Part shown: in pieces, positions 27,473 through 37,006 of the stretch | How positions within the stretch are numbered: the first letter of the stretch is position 1 | Layout of the letters: every line of letters begins with the position of its first letter | DNA from: Gorillibacterium massiliense | GTDB lineage: Bacteria; Bacillota; Bacilli; Paenibacillales; NBRC-103111 | DNA: 64,000 bases | NCBI RefSeq assembly: GCF_000455485.1 | Contig: NZ_CBQR020000102.1 | Coordinates: 285,562-349,561, forward strand | Direction: 5' to 3' | Translations under genes and position numbers: made by a program | The notes under the pieces: model-generated | The model's database searches: none | What the model was told of the DNA's origin: nothing | What the model saw: only the letters and a program-made list of their open reading frames with translations

Positions 27473-27569
27473 ACTCCGCGTTACTGCTCTATTTGCCGCA
27501 AATAGTCATCGTCAACAACGATGTTTTCAACGGCAAAAGTCTGGGCTTCCTACTATGCTTTTCATTCTG

Positions 27570-28811
27570 TTAGGACCGCCGTCTCCTGCGGCGGCCGCCG
27601 CCCTCCTTGGGCGATGCGCCGCGGACGCTGGCTTCACTGGGTGTCGGTGGAGCTGCCGCTGTCTCCGCCGAAATCGTCATCGGATACGGATGATCCCGGA
27701 TCACCGGAATCTTTTGCTTGATCAGCTTCTCGATATCCTTCAGATAGGGAATCTCCTCGTGTTCACAAAATGAAATGGCAATTCCGCTTAATCCCGCCCG
27801 GCCGGTGCGGCCGATCCGGTGCACATACGTCTCTGATATATTCGGCAAATTGTAGTTGATGACGTGGGACAATTCATCAATGTCGATACCCCGGGCCGCA
27901 ATGTCCGTCGCTACCAGCAGTCGGGTCGCCCCACTCTTGAAGTTATTCAATGCCGCTTGGCGAGCGTTCTGCGACTTGTCGCCGTGGATCGCCTGGGCGG
28001 TTATCTTTGCCTTCGTCAAGCCTCTTACCAGCCGATCCGCACCGTGCTTTGTACGTGTGAACACGAGGGCGCTCACGATGGACTTATCCTGCAGCAGGTC
28101 GATAAGCAACGGCAACTTATTCGGCTTATCCACATAGTAAAGCGTCTGTTTGATCCGCTCTGCCGTTGAAGAAACCGGCGTCACTTCGATCCTCATTGGA
28201 TTCATTAACAGGGAGTCCACCAGTGACGTGATCTCGGGCGGCATCGTCGCGGAAAAGAACAGCGTCTGCCGTTTGGCAGGCAGCTTAGCGATGATCCGCC
28301 TCATATCATGAATGAAGCCCATGTCGAGCATCCGGTCAGCTTCGTCCAACACGAAGATCTGCACATGACTCAGATCGGCGATTCCTTGGTTCATCAGGTC
28401 GATCAGCCTGCCCGGCGTCGCGATCAGAATGTCGATGCCTCGCTCTAGCGCTTGCTCCTGCGCCTGCTGCGAGACACCCCCTACAATCACAGCACTTCGC
28501 AGATTGGAAAAACATCCATATGCTTTAAAGTTATCGGATATCTGAATGGCCAGCTCTCGCGTAGGCGTCAGGATCAGCGAGCGAATCACGCGTTTGCCGT
28601 TCGGGCTGCCCTGCTGCGTGCTCAACCGTTGGATGATCGGCAGCAAGAACGCCGCCGTCTTGCCGGTCCCCGTCTGGGCGCAGCCGAACAAGTCGCGGCC
28701 TGCCAGCGCCGGTGGAATAGCCTGCTCTTGTATGGGAGTGGGTTGCGTATAATTTTCCTTAGCCAGCGCTTTTAGAATAGGGGGAATCAGCTGCAATCGT
28801 TCAAATGTCAT
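27570..28811 (-). CDS. DEAD-box RNA helicase (RhlE/CshA-like)
   Basis: 413-residue ATP-dependent RNA helicase with all core motifs: Q-motif region ([10 protein letters not shown]), AQTGTGKT (~44-51), PTRELA (~88), VLDEAD (~155), SAT (~186), and HRIGRTGR (~335) in the second RecA domain. A short basic tail ([10 protein letters not shown]) can bind RNA. Such proteins are often cold-induced, and it lies near des-desKR, though as a separate unit in the opposite direction. Length is normal for the short RhlE group. Confidence 0.92.
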   Translation of the reverse strand: MTFERLQLIPPILKALAKENYTQPTPIQEQAIPPALAGRDLFGCAQTGTGKTAAFLLPIIQRLSTQQGSPNGKRVIRSLILTPTRELAIQISDNFKAYGCFSNLRSAVIVGGVSQQAQEQALERGIDILIATPGRLIDLMNQGIADLSHVQIFVLDEADRMLDMGFIHDMRRIIAKLPAKRQTLFFSATMPPEITSLVDSLLMNPMRIEVTPVSSTAERIKQTLYYVDKPNKLPLLIDLLQDKSIVSALVFTRTKHGADRLVRGLTKAKITAQAIHGDKSQNARQAALNNFKSGATRLLVATDIAARGIDIDELSHVINYNLPNISETYVHRIGRTGRAGLSGIAISFCEHEEIPYLKDIEKLIKQKIPVIRDHPYPMTISAETAAAPPTPSEASVRGASPKEGGGRRRRRRS

Positions 28812-28979
28812 AATTTCTCCTTCGTCAAGCCTCCCTTAATGGAAGCTTCCATCTTGTATTATACCAGATAGGGAATAAGCAATGTTTCCAGTATAGAGTT
28901 CCGGAAGACTTATCGGTTATTAGCCAAGCCAGGATAATCCGTTTGAGTTTTAACTTCGACTGCTTGTCATCACCGCAAA

Positions 28980-29014
28980 GAACCAGGACATCTGTATGTA
29001 AGATGTCCTGGTTC
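28980..29014. terminator. Terminator between the two helicase genes
   Basis: Perfect 14-bp stem GAACCAGGACATCT / AGATGTCCTGGTTC with a 7-nt loop. It can end transcription of the minus-strand DinG-like gene, which stops at 29023. Confidence 0.8.
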
Positions 29015-29022
29015 CCCTTTTT

Positions 29023-30981
29023 CTATAGTGGAAGGTCCCATTCTTTCAAAGGAACCTCCTTCGGTAATATTTCCTCAATAACCTGTCGAAGTTTCGCGTC
29101 TTGGTATATTTCCTCGCTTAAAATGCTGACGATTCCGCGATCATCACGAGAACGAATCAATCGCCCCATTCCTTGCTGGAGACGAAGAAGCATATAGGGC
29201 AGATCCACCTCGTCGTACGGCGCTACCGACGACTCCCGTTTTGCCATAAACACCGGATCTTGAGGAGGAAAAGGCAGCGACCAAATGATGACGTTCGAAA
29301 GAGAAGGGCCGGGTATGTCGAGGCCTTCCCATAGACTTAATGCGCACAATATACTGGCCTCATCCCGTTGAAAAGAGCCAATGAGATGGCTGATTTCCGC
29401 ATCTCCTTCAAACCAGAACCGCATATCTATACACTCCGGATAGGACGGAAGCATTTCCTTAAACTTTAGCAACTCCTCTTTGCCATTGAATAAAATCAAC
29501 GCCCTACCCTCGGTACGGTTCAACAGGCTAACGGTAGCCTTCATTTTCTCCTCAGTCGAAGCCCCATGAGACCATTTGGGAGCCAAGACTTCCATTTGAT
29601 GCTTATAATCATAAGGGGATTTCGTGCTGAAGGAGAGGTAATCGTCAATTCCCAAGCTGCTCGCTATATAATCGAATGAACCATTCACGGATAAGGTGGC
29701 GGATGAAAAAACAACCGGCATATGGAGGGCAAAGACCCGTTCATGCAACACTTCCTTAACGGCTCTGGGCATGATGACCAAGGTAAGCCCGTCCTCTGTT
29801 TCCGTTGCCCAGCTTATCAACGCATCGGAGTTTTGAAACAAGCTTAACGCTTTCTGGATCGTCTCCAGCTGCTCCTCGACAATACGCAGTTGGTAATCGT
29901 TTAGGGTATAAAGCTCGCTCTCAAAAACCAAATCATCTTCGATCGCTTCGATCACTTGACGAAACATGCGCACTTCTTCAAGCAGCGGTCTGCCCAGAAT
30001 AATCCGTTTCCGGTCAGAGCCCGGTATATCCTCGCAGTGCTGCGAGAGGGTGTTGAACAACGATTCACTGCGGTAAATCGCTTCATCAATAAGCACGGCC
30101 AATGATTCCCGAACTTCACCTTTTAACAATCGAGTGATCAACTCTTCGAATACGGAGTGTTTTAACCTGTAGGTCAACGCCTTCTGTGCAGCCGCTTCGA
30201 GCAGATGCCCCTCGTCGAATACAACGGCACAGGAATCCGGCAACAGGGGAAGTTGTCCCTCCCGCTTTCGACCTTCATACGTCCATACGTGTTCCATATA
30301 GAAATCATGGGAGCAAATGATCAAATCACTGGACTTCCGATAGTGTTCACGGGATAACGTCTGTCCACAGCGGTGTCTTTGTTCGCAAGAAAAACAATCT
30401 TGAAACGAGTCCCAACTGATCTTGTTCCACTGATGATCGTTCAAATGGGGATATTGTTTACGATCTCCGTAAGCGTGGAACGATTGCATCGCTTCATATT
30501 GATGGACAAACCGGGGCAATTCATCGCGCACCGCTCTGTACAAGTCCGGATCCTCGTCATCGGTTTGTACTTGATCCAGCTTGTCCAAGCAAAGGTAACG
30601 ATCCGTGGACTTCGCCATTCTCGCGTCGATCGTAAGGTTCAAATGTCGAGCCAGTTTGGCAAGATCCCCTTCCGGCTTGGCCAATTGCTCGATTAAAGAT
30701 TCGTCAGCACAGGCAATGATTGCCGGCTTACGCGTATAGCGAGCGTAACAAATTGCGTACAACAGATAGACTAGCGTTTTGCCCGTTCCTACACCTGCCT
30801 CCGCGAAGATGGTCGTCTTCTGGGCGAAGGCTCTCTCCAGTTGATAAGCCATATAGATTTGCTCATCGCGAACCTCAAAGCCGGCTTCCGGCAATATATC
30901 GTAAAACACATCCGCGACCCACTCTCCAACCTGTTGAAGAAAGGGACGGGACTTGTCATAGTCAAATGGGTAGTATTTCAA
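29023..30981 (-). CDS. DinG/XPD-type superfamily 2 helicase
   Basis: About 652-residue ATP-dependent DNA helicase of the DinG/YoaA group. Visible are Walker A GVGTGKT (~62-68), a set of cysteines (LCLDKL..., CFSCEQRHRCGQ ~200) fitting the iron-sulfur cluster domain, the DEGH box (~256) and late motifs SLWEGLDIPG and QGMGRLIRSRDD. TTG at 30981 is proposed because GGAGG and AGAGG precede it and homology to YoaA-like proteins begins there. ATGs at 31017 and 31026 extend into DNA that matches an ABC-permease gene and so may be adventitious. Likely roles are repair or resolving DNA structures. Confidence 0.82.
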   Translation of the reverse strand: MKYYPFDYDKSRPFLQQVGEWVADVFYDILPEAGFEVRDEQIYMAYQLERAFAQKTTIFAEAGVGTGKTLVYLLYAICYARYTRKPAIIACADESLIEQLAKPEGDLAKLARHLNLTIDARMAKSTDRYLCLDKLDQVQTDDEDPDLYRAVRDELPRFVHQYEAMQSFHAYGDRKQYPHLNDHQWNKISWDSFQDCFSCEQRHRCGQTLSREHYRKSSDLIICSHDFYMEHVWTYEGRKREGQLPLLPDSCAVVFDEGHLLEAAAQKALTYRLKHSVFEELITRLLKGEVRESLAVLIDEAIYRSESLFNTLSQHCEDIPGSDRKRIILGRPLLEEVRMFRQVIEAIEDDLVFESELYTLNDYQLRIVEEQLETIQKALSLFQNSDALISWATETEDGLTLVIMPRAVKEVLHERVFALHMPVVFSSATLSVNGSFDYIASSLGIDDYLSFSTKSPYDYKHQMEVLAPKWSHGASTEEKMKATVSLLNRTEGRALILFNGKEELLKFKEMLPSYPECIDMRFWFEGDAEISHLIGSFQRDEASILCALSLWEGLDIPGPSLSNVIIWSLPFPPQDPVFMAKRESSVAPYDEVDLPYMLLRLQQGMGRLIRSRDDRGIVSILSEEIYQDAKLRQVIEEILPKEVPLKEWDLPL

Positions 30982-31021
30982 TTTTACCTCTGCCTCCAGG
31001 AATTTTATGTATCCCATCAAT

Positions 31022-31235
31022 CGCAAGAAATGATGATAGCGAAGCTATTCATTGTGTTCTCGTTCTCGTTCTCGTTCTCGTTCATTTCCATCGTGCCCTG
31101 CAATCTGATCGTCGGCTCCTTGATGTTGTTTCTCGCTCAGTTCAATTGTCGCCATCCCCATCGCCTTGTCGTGGTTTGGAGCGATCATTGCTTATGCTTC
31201 GTTCCGCAATAGAGCGCAAGGATATTAACCCGTAA
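31022..31235 (+). pseudogene. Deleted copy of the C6 ABC permease gene
   Basis: Plus-strand sequence here parallels 41032-41440. Both share GCGAAGCTATTCAT, GTGTTCTCGTTC, then GTCGCCATCCCCAT and the gene end encoding ERKDINP and a stop. About 190-200 bp present in the intact gene are missing from the middle. The similarity continues past the stop to the adjacent att sites (att4 and att7). It is the scar of a second C6-like cassette. Confidence 0.85.
31056..31083. repeat. Hexanucleotide repeat GTTCTC x4
   Basis: Four uninterrupted GTTCTC units plus a partial fifth lie inside the permease remnant. The intact copy at ~41068 has a single unit, so the repeat expanded after duplication. Confidence 0.85.
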
Positions 31236-31283
31236 CCGCATATCCGTACATTTAAGCCCTGTAATCAAATAAATAGATTCGCC

Positions 31284-31312
31284 CTACTTGTGGTGATACG
31301 GTTCACCGTAAC
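31284..31312 (-). other. att4: rlmH-derived attachment site with in-frame insertion
   Basis: The minus strand reads GEPYHHK and a stop: a 3-bp insertion keeps the RlmH frame. The left flank (AGATTCGCCCTACTT) matches that of att7. Confidence 0.85.
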
Positions 31313-31364
31313 CTTGGCTACGAGACCGAATATACAGTATACAATACTCATAAACTCAAATTCG

Positions 31365-32297
31365 TTATTTTTCATTTACTTTAATCACTACATTTCCTTT
31401 TTTATGTCCTTTATCAACATATCGATGAGCTTCAATCATCTCTTCGAAAGAATAGCACTTATCAATCACGGGCTTGAGTTGTCCCTTTTCAACCAAATCG
31501 GTCAAAAAATTCAACTCTTTTACCCCTGATTGTGCATGTCCTGAATGAATGACTGAAACAAAATTACCCGTCGGTTTCAATAATCTTTTGACGACTGAAC
31601 GATCTATATAGCCAACAGCATCAAATACAATATCAAAGCGGTCTTTGCAATTTGTTAATTGTTCTTTTTTATAATCAATCGTTTTATCCACTCCGAGCTT
31701 TTTTACCCATTCCATATTTTCTGTACTACACACAGCAGTTACTTCTGCACCAAAATAATTTGCAAGTTGTATGGCAGATGTCCCAACCGAACCGGATGCA
31801 CCATAAATAAGAATAGTATCACCCTTATTAATATTTGATTTTTTAAGAAAATGCAATGCCGACAGGCCACCAAATGGAATAGATACTGCTTCCTCGAATG
31901 TCAGACTCCCCGGTTTTAATCCAATTATCGCATTCTCCGGCAAACAAACATATTCAGCATTGGCCCCGAATTTCAAATCTAGTGTTCGTGCATAAACGGG
32001 TTGCCCAATTTTAAATTGATTAACCGACTCTGCTGTTTCTTCAATCACTCCAGCAAGCCATAAACCTTGAATAGGTCTCCGGGGTTTAAAAATCCCGATC
32101 ATCAATCTCATGGGTATACTTGAAATCAAATTTGGGGGATTGAAAGCTCGTAATCTACAGTCACCCGAAGTAACGGCTATTGCTCTAACTTGAATCAAAA
32201 CTTCATTTTTTCGTGGATGAGGTTTTTCAACCTCTTTGATTTGAAGCACTTCAGGTGAACCATATCTTGTTGTTATGATCGCTTTCATTTTCTCCAT
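31365..32297 (-). CDS. NAD(P)-dependent alcohol dehydrogenase / quinone oxidoreductase-like
   Basis: 310-residue MDR-superfamily oxidoreductase of the zeta-crystallin/QOR type. A GroES-like N-domain is followed by a Rossmann domain with YGASGSVGTSAIQLA (~145-159). Structural-zinc cysteines of classical ADH are absent. GGAGG lies five bases before the ATG. It is the only gene of the 1.2-kb cassette C4, so it probably confers a stand-alone function such as reductive detoxification of quinones or aldehydes. Confidence 0.87.
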   Translation of the reverse strand: MEKMKAIITTRYGSPEVLQIKEVEKPHPRKNEVLIQVRAIAVTSGDCRLRAFNPPNLISSIPMRLMIGIFKPRRPIQGLWLAGVIEETAESVNQFKIGQPVYARTLDLKFGANAEYVCLPENAIIGLKPGSLTFEEAVSIPFGGLSALHFLKKSNINKGDTILIYGASGSVGTSAIQLANYFGAEVTAVCSTENMEWVKKLGVDKTIDYKKEQLTNCKDRFDIVFDAVGYIDRSVVKRLLKPTGNFVSVIHSGHAQSGVKELNFLTDLVEKGQLKPVIDKCYSFEEMIEAHRYVDKGHKKGNVVIKVNEK

Positions 32298-32537
32298 ATA
32301 TTCCTCCGATATCCACTATAGGATTAGTTTGTATTGATATAATGGATATTCACTAATAAAAAGGTTATTACCTACGTCAATTTCATAAAATTTCCTATCA
32401 GAATGACCGGTACAAAGATTAATTGAAGGGATGGCTCTGCTATACATCGTATAGATACCGCAACAAGATGGATCTTAAGAATAAGTAAAAGCACAAACCC
32501 ACTCTCATGATCGAAAGAGGTTTGTACTTTTAATGCG

Positions 32538-33023
32538 TCATTTATGGTTTGTGATAGGGCTCACCGTCTTGTCTAGACTACCTACAAAATCTTTCAATTG
32601 TTTGAATAAGTCCGGATCCTCTGGATTCCCAGATAAACGCAAAAATAAATCATACATTTGCTTCTGGTGGTCGATAATCAATGGCTTATTTTTTGAAATA
32701 GTCATCGCTATATATAGATTACTCATGATGAGGCCGTATGATACACCCTCATTGTTTTTAAATGTTGTAATTGATTCTGGTATAACTGAAACAGCATTGA
32801 CAGTAGCCATACATCGGGTGTATGCTGCATCATCGTCTAAGTTAACACCGAAACATTCACCCACCTGATAGAATTGACCCTGGAATACTTGGTTAATTTG
32901 TTCCTGAAGAGAGTGCCTTCGATCATCACTCTTGTCTTTTAAGTAAAGAAGATACAAAGTGCTCGCCAGCGCCAACACTGTAACCACGGATAGAACCTTA
33001 CTCATATTTTTGAATCCACTCAA
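32538..33023 (-). CDS. Membrane-anchored hypothetical protein whose 3' end overlaps att5
   Basis: About 161 residues: one N-terminal hydrophobic anchor (~6-25) and a charged extracytoplasmic domain with two cysteines (GECFGV, YTRCMA) that could pair. Family not recognised. TTG at 33023 is proposed because GGAAGG precedes it; ATG 33005 is an alternative. The last ~15 codons (ending SPITNHK) are read across att5 in a different frame from RlmH, so the C-terminus may have been created or replaced by cassette insertion. Confidence 0.55.
   Translation of the reverse strand: MSGFKNMSKVLSVVTVLALASTLYLLYLKDKSDDRRHSLQEQINQVFQGQFYQVGECFGVNLDDDAAYTRCMATVNAVSVIPESITTFKNNEGVSYGLIMSNLYIAMTISKNKPLIIDHQKQMYDLFLRLSGNPEDPDLFKQLKDFVGSLDKTVSPITNHK
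32546..32567 (-). other. att5: rlmH-derived attachment site inside a gene end
   Basis: The minus strand reads GEPYHKP and a stop in the RlmH frame, with synonymous changes (GAG CCC TAT CAC AAA). The site overlaps the 3' end of the neighbouring coding sequence in another frame. Confidence 0.8.
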
Positions 33024-33308
33024 CAGCAGTTCCCTTCCTCTCCTAATTCCCATGAGTCAGCAAACTTGCTTCCATATTTTACATTAGCTTGTTTAAGCTT
33101 ATCATATTAACTCCGGCAACACTCAAATCAATTCTCGTGCCACTGGACAAGATCTTTAATTTAATGCGAGTCTGGGGCAGTAATAATAAAAAGATGGTTA
33201 ATGAATCAACAAAACAACTTCAATAGCTTGATGCCAATTTATTTTCGGTATGCTGAGGATATATTGTGACTCAGTTTAGAATGAGACGGACTTGCATGAT
33301 GTTGAATG

Positions 33309-33668
33309 CTAGTCCGTTTCTGTTTGTTCGCTTTTCGCCTTTTTGAGCCGCTTTCGCTCAACATGGGCCATTCCCCACTGATGTAAGGTTTCCAAAACCG
33401 GTGACAAGCTCTCACCGTATTCCGTGATGGAGTATTCCACCTTCGGCGGAATTTGCGGATAAACGACTCGCTTAACGATCTCTTCCTCCTCCAATTCACG
33501 CAGACAGAGTGTAAGCATCCTTTGAGTAATATCAGGTAGCAATCTTCGCAAATCATTGAACCGCAAAGGTTTACCTTGAAGCAAATGATAGAGGATAGTC
33601 GGCTTCCATTTGCCGACGATCGAATCCATCGCCACAACGAACTGGCATTGATCAGGGTTCTTCTGCAT
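33309..33668 (-). CDS. HxlR-family regulator
   Basis: 119-residue winged-helix protein of the HxlR (MarR-like) family. The N-terminal Cys8 sits in PDQCQF, the typical redox-sensing position, followed by the family motifs VGKWKPTILYHLL (~18-30) and RFNDLRRLLPDITQRMLT (~36-53). It is divergent from the azoreductase gene with ~130 bp between them, which contains an inverted CTTA...TAAG element. It probably represses the azoreductase gene until quinone or aldehyde stress oxidises the cysteine, as for YodB/HypR. Confidence 0.88.
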   Translation of the reverse strand: MQKNPDQCQFVVAMDSIVGKWKPTILYHLLQGKPLRFNDLRRLLPDITQRMLTLCLRELEEEEIVKRVVYPQIPPKVEYSITEYGESLSPVLETLHQWGMAHVERKRLKKAKSEQTETD

Positions 33669-33802
33669 ATCACAATCCCCCTTAAGGTACCTTTTTTAAT
33701 ACTATAGCACATTATTGTGCCTACTTAACAAAAGTAAGTTTGTATTTTATGATCACCCTAGGAAGGGTAATTGAATCTGATTACAGAAGGGAAGATTGAT
33801 TA

Positions 33803-34435
33803 ATGGCAACTGTACTGTACATCACCGCGCATCCCCTTGATCATCAGGCATCTTATAGCCTCACGGTAGGCAAAGCATTTATTGAAGCGTACTGCGAAGT
33901 AAATCCGGCAGATGAAGTTGTTCATTTGGATCTGTACAGAGAGAACGTTCCCCCATTCGATGCTGATGTTTTACGCGGTTGGGAAAAGCTTCGGTCTGGT
34001 TCATCGTTCGATCAATTAACGGATGCTGAGAAATCAAAAGTAGATCGTCTTGGGGTAATTGTTGATCAATTCGTAACCGCTGATAAGTATGTATATGTAT
34101 CTCCGATGTGGAATTTCTCGATCCCACCAGTTTTGAAAGCATACACGGATGCTACATCAATTCCGGGAAAGACGTTCAAATACACCAAAGAAGGCCCTGT
34201 GGGACTATTACCAGACAAGAAAGCCTTGCACATTCAAGCTAGCGGTTCCGTTTATTCGGAAGGTCCTCTTGCCCAACTTGAGATGGGATACAGCTATTTG
34301 AATAAGGTTCTACAGTTCTATGGGGTTAAATCGATAGAGTCAATTTTTGTGGAAGGAACGGCATTAACAGATCAGGCTCTGTCTGTAAAAGAAAAAGCAA
34401 TTGCATATGCCAAGGAAGTTGCCAAACATTTCTAA
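33803..34435 (+). CDS. azoR: FMN-dependent NADH azoreductase
   Basis: 210-residue flavodoxin-fold NADH:quinone/azo oxidoreductase. It shows the AzoR-type start ([17 protein letters not shown]), the flavin loop [15 protein letters not shown] (~98-112) and the second flavin region [12 protein letters not shown] (~148-159). It reduces quinones and azo compounds by two electrons and so protects thiols. It is divergent from, and probably controlled by, the HxlR regulator. Confidence 0.9.
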   Translation: MATVLYITAHPLDHQASYSLTVGKAFIEAYCEVNPADEVVHLDLYRENVPPFDADVLRGWEKLRSGSSFDQLTDAEKSKVDRLGVIVDQFVTADKYVYVSPMWNFSIPPVLKAYTDATSIPGKTFKYTKEGPVGLLPDKKALHIQASGSVYSEGPLAQLEMGYSYLNKVLQFYGVKSIESIFVEGTALTDQALSVKEKAIAYAKEVAKHF

Positions 34436-34489
34436 TGAGGGAGTCCCATTATCCATAGAAAGTCACAAAACTCCCAAATAATAAAAAAG

Positions 34490-34511
34490 CCTGCTGAAGT
34501 TTTTCAACAGG
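34490..34511 (+). terminator. Terminator after azoR
   Basis: CCTGCTGAA pairs imperfectly with TTCAACAGG, ~55 bases after the azoR stop codon. Confidence 0.55.
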
Positions 34512-34631
34512 TTGAGCCGTCCCATAAGGGATAGCCCTGTCTTTGTTGTGGATCTACCAACTAGCTGTAAACGGAGAATCGCACGTTTAGTAACAAGTTT
34601 CTAACTTTACTAACAGTACTAAACTACAAGC

Positions 34632-34666
34632 AACCCCCTTCTATTGCTAGTGAACAGAAGGGGGTT
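34632..34666. terminator. Hairpin between azoR and the dehydrogenase remnant
   Basis: Perfect stem AACCCCCTTCT / AGAAGGGGGTT with a 13-nt loop. It probably terminated the minus-strand dehydrogenase that is now a remnant. Confidence 0.65.
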
Positions 34667-34674
34667 CGCATATA

Positions 34675-34900
34675 GTATGAGGCTACGATCACTTTATGGA
34701 CTCCTAGTGCTTTGGCAATTTGGACGACCAAGCTGCCAGAGATGCCGGTAGTGCCGATAATCAAGACCGTCTGGCCCGAAATATATTCGCTATCTTCACT
34801 GCGGAATCCTTCATATCAATCGTTTCACCGAGTCCTCCCCCCTTCGCACCTGCCCCGCAAGCCATCCAAGCTTCCTTCGGTGTGTTCCGTATTTATTGTA
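34675..34900 (-). pseudogene. Zinc-type dehydrogenase (MDR) fragment
   Basis: The minus strand reads SGQTVLIIGTTGISGSLVVQ followed by IAKALGVHKVIV, the Rossmann region of an alcohol-dehydrogenase-like enzyme. The upstream part is frame-shifted and neither a start nor a catalytic domain remains. It is a dead gene fragment between azoR and the histidine kinase gene. Confidence 0.65.
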
Positions 34901-34946
34901 TAATCAAGGAAAACCATTAGATATTCTTTAGTAAGGAAGGATACCT

Positions 34947-36131
34947 ATGAAAAAAGTTTTTTATTTCATGGACTGGGGGATATTTGGGCTCAGGTCCTAT
35001 TACTATATGTTGCTGTTATTTCATATTTTAACGGGGAATGAATATTCGCCTCGATTGCTCGTGAACATCGTATGGCTCTTAGCGGCCTTTATTATCCCCA
35101 TTTTATTCTGGTTTCCGCAGCTAAGGAAGAACAAGGAATGGTTCATCTTACTTGAACTATTGCTTGGAGGATCTTTTTATATGAAATCGTTCATGCAGGC
35201 CGATCATTTGGGGAGTGTCGATTATCTTATTCCGAGTCTTACAATCGGTTACTTATTGACCAGAAAGACGGCCTGGACTGTGCCGGTACTATTATTACTA
35301 CCCTTTACCAGCATGTTATTCGGAAAAGTTACATGGGACTTGGCGCTCGGTTCAAGCTCAGATAACTTTCTTTTCTCTTTTATCGGGATTTGGGTCAACT
35401 TCATTGCCATAGCCTATCATGAGAAAAATAAATTGGCTAAAGAAATTGATGAACAAAATAAATTGTTAACCCAATATGCTGCCGAGATCGAAAGGATGAC
35501 TCTGCTGGAGGAACGAAGTCGTATGTCCAAGGAGATGCATGACACGTTAGGACACTCTTTTATTTCCCTTATTATGAGTCTCGATGCTGCTATTGCACTT
35601 CTAGACAAAAATCCAAATCTAGCCAAGGAGAAATTGGTTGGTATAAGGGGACTGACGGAACAAAACTTGGATGAAATGAGGGACATCGTGCACAAGATGG
35701 GGGAGGAAGAGGATATAAGTTTAGTGGACCACGTCGAGAGACTCGTCAACACCTTTCGAGAACATACCGGGACGGTCATTCGTCTCACGCTGAACGGAAC
35801 AGAACGGACCATTCGTTTCGAAGTGCGGCAATCGATAATTCGGGTGATACAAGAGTCTTTTACGAATGCACTCAAGCATGGAAAGGCAACGGAAATTGAG
35901 TTGAGTCTCCACTTTTCTCCATCCACTTTGCGAGTTACCGTTCAAAATAATGGAAAGCCCTTAGGTAAGATAGAGTATGGATTCGGCCTGACAACAATGA
36001 AGAATCGGATTGAGATGCTGGGAGGTACCTTTTCCATCTCCGCCTTGGCGGTCACTGGCGCTGAAGTCAGATGCGAAATACCACTGAAAGGAGATACGTT
36101 GGATGCCAAAAATAAAAGTACTCCTAGTTGA
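34947..36131 (+). CDS. NarL/DesK-type sensor histidine kinase
   Basis: 394-residue kinase with about six hydrophobic segments in the first ~160 residues, a coiled coil, then HisKA_3 with the phosphoacceptor in SKEMHDTLGHSFISL (~194-208). A HATPase domain has VQNNGKPLG (~332) and a glycine-rich GFGLTTMKNRIE (~346). It overlaps the response regulator gene by 29 bases. The large membrane sensor and few extracellular residues suggest sensing of membrane perturbation, and the CPBP protease gene next door is a plausible target. Stimulus unknown. Confidence 0.87.
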   Translation: MKKVFYFMDWGIFGLRSYYYMLLLFHILTGNEYSPRLLVNIVWLLAAFIIPILFWFPQLRKNKEWFILLELLLGGSFYMKSFMQADHLGSVDYLIPSLTIGYLLTRKTAWTVPVLLLLPFTSMLFGKVTWDLALGSSSDNFLFSFIGIWVNFIAIAYHEKNKLAKEIDEQNKLLTQYAAEIERMTLLEERSRMSKEMHDTLGHSFISLIMSLDAAIALLDKNPNLAKEKLVGIRGLTEQNLDEMRDIVHKMGEEEDISLVDHVERLVNTFREHTGTVIRLTLNGTERTIRFEVRQSIIRVIQESFTNALKHGKATEIELSLHFSPSTLRVTVQNNGKPLGKIEYGFGLTTMKNRIEMLGGTFSISALAVTGAEVRCEIPLKGDTLDAKNKSTPS

Positions 36132-36792
36132 TGATCAGGAATTGATCCTTGAAAGTCTAAATATAGTCCTAGAAATGGAAGACGATATCGAGGTTGTGGG
36201 ATTGGCTAAGAATGGTGAAGAAGCGATTACCTATTGTGAAAAATCCCAACCGGATATCATCCTCATGGATATAAATATGCCGATTATGGATGGCGTTGTT
36301 GCTACAGAGAAGATCAAGCCTCGATTCCCGTTAACGAAAATTATTATTCTAACTTCGTACAAAGAAGTTGAATATGTTCTGGCAGCGCTAAGCCATGGAG
36401 CTGAAGGCTTCCTACTCAAAGCCATCCATCCCAAAAACCTTATCGCCGGCATACGGGTGGTTCACACAGGAGGCACACTCATTTCGCCAGAAATGGCAGA
36501 CAAAATGATTAAAAGCATGCTGAAAAGCGGTAATTCATCGACTATGGATACAAGCGCCTTGGAACCCGGATTGCTTGAGAAAAACAATGAATTCGGACTT
36601 AGCAACCGCGAAGTCGAAGTTCTTCATAAGCTGGCGTTAGGTCTACGCAATCAGGATATCGCTAAGGCATTATATCTTAGTGAAGGTACGGTTAAAAACT
36701 ACATCTCGAATATTTATTCGAAATTGAATGTAAAAGGAAGAAGAGAAGCTGCCTATAAGGCTAGAGAAACAGGGATTATAGATCCTTATTAA
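36103..36792 (+). CDS. NarL-family response regulator
   Basis: 229-residue regulator: receiver domain with DDQ near the start, phosphoacceptor Asp in ILMDINMP (~55) and Lys in LLKAIHP (~106). A linker at ~135-165 precedes a LuxR-type helix-turn-helix at ~165-225 (LSNREVEVLHKLALGLRNQD). GGAG precedes the ATG inside the kinase gene. Partner of the overlapping sensor kinase. A strong terminator follows at 36833. Confidence 0.9.
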   Translation: MPKIKVLLVDDQELILESLNIVLEMEDDIEVVGLAKNGEEAITYCEKSQPDIILMDINMPIMDGVVATEKIKPRFPLTKIIILTSYKEVEYVLAALSHGAEGFLLKAIHPKNLIAGIRVVHTGGTLISPEMADKMIKSMLKSGNSSTMDTSALEPGLLEKNNEFGLSNREVEVLHKLALGLRNQDIAKALYLSEGTVKNYISNIYSKLNVKGRREAAYKARETGIIDPY

Positions 36793-36832
36793 ATACACCA
36801 TATGAAGAATGAGATCCCATAATAAATCTGCT

Positions 36833-36864
36833 CAAAGCCGACACCGTAACGGATGTCGGCTTTG
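36833..36864 (+). terminator. Terminator after the response regulator gene
   Basis: CAAAGCCGACA pairs with TGTCGGCTTTG around a 10-nt loop, followed by ATTTTG, ~40 bases after the stop. Confidence 0.8.
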
Positions 36865-37006
36865 ATTTTGCTAAAGTCATATGACCCTGATATGACTAAA
36901 CGGTACTTCTGATGTATGACTTTTTTAAAGTATAGTGTGATTTGTATCCTGCAATATCGGAACATAAACAGATATCCCGTCAGGGGAAGAGGAGTGATCA
37001 CTTCTA

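Noticed and set aside
32574-32590. CTACCTACAAAATCT shared between the right sides of att5 and att11 (also ~50140)
   Set aside because: Different distance from the site in the two places and part of coding sequence in one; could be chance.
34511-34528. Inverted att-like sequence GTTGAGCCGTCCCATAAG after azoR
   Set aside because: Opposite orientation, three mismatches, no arms, and it overlaps the region next to a terminator.
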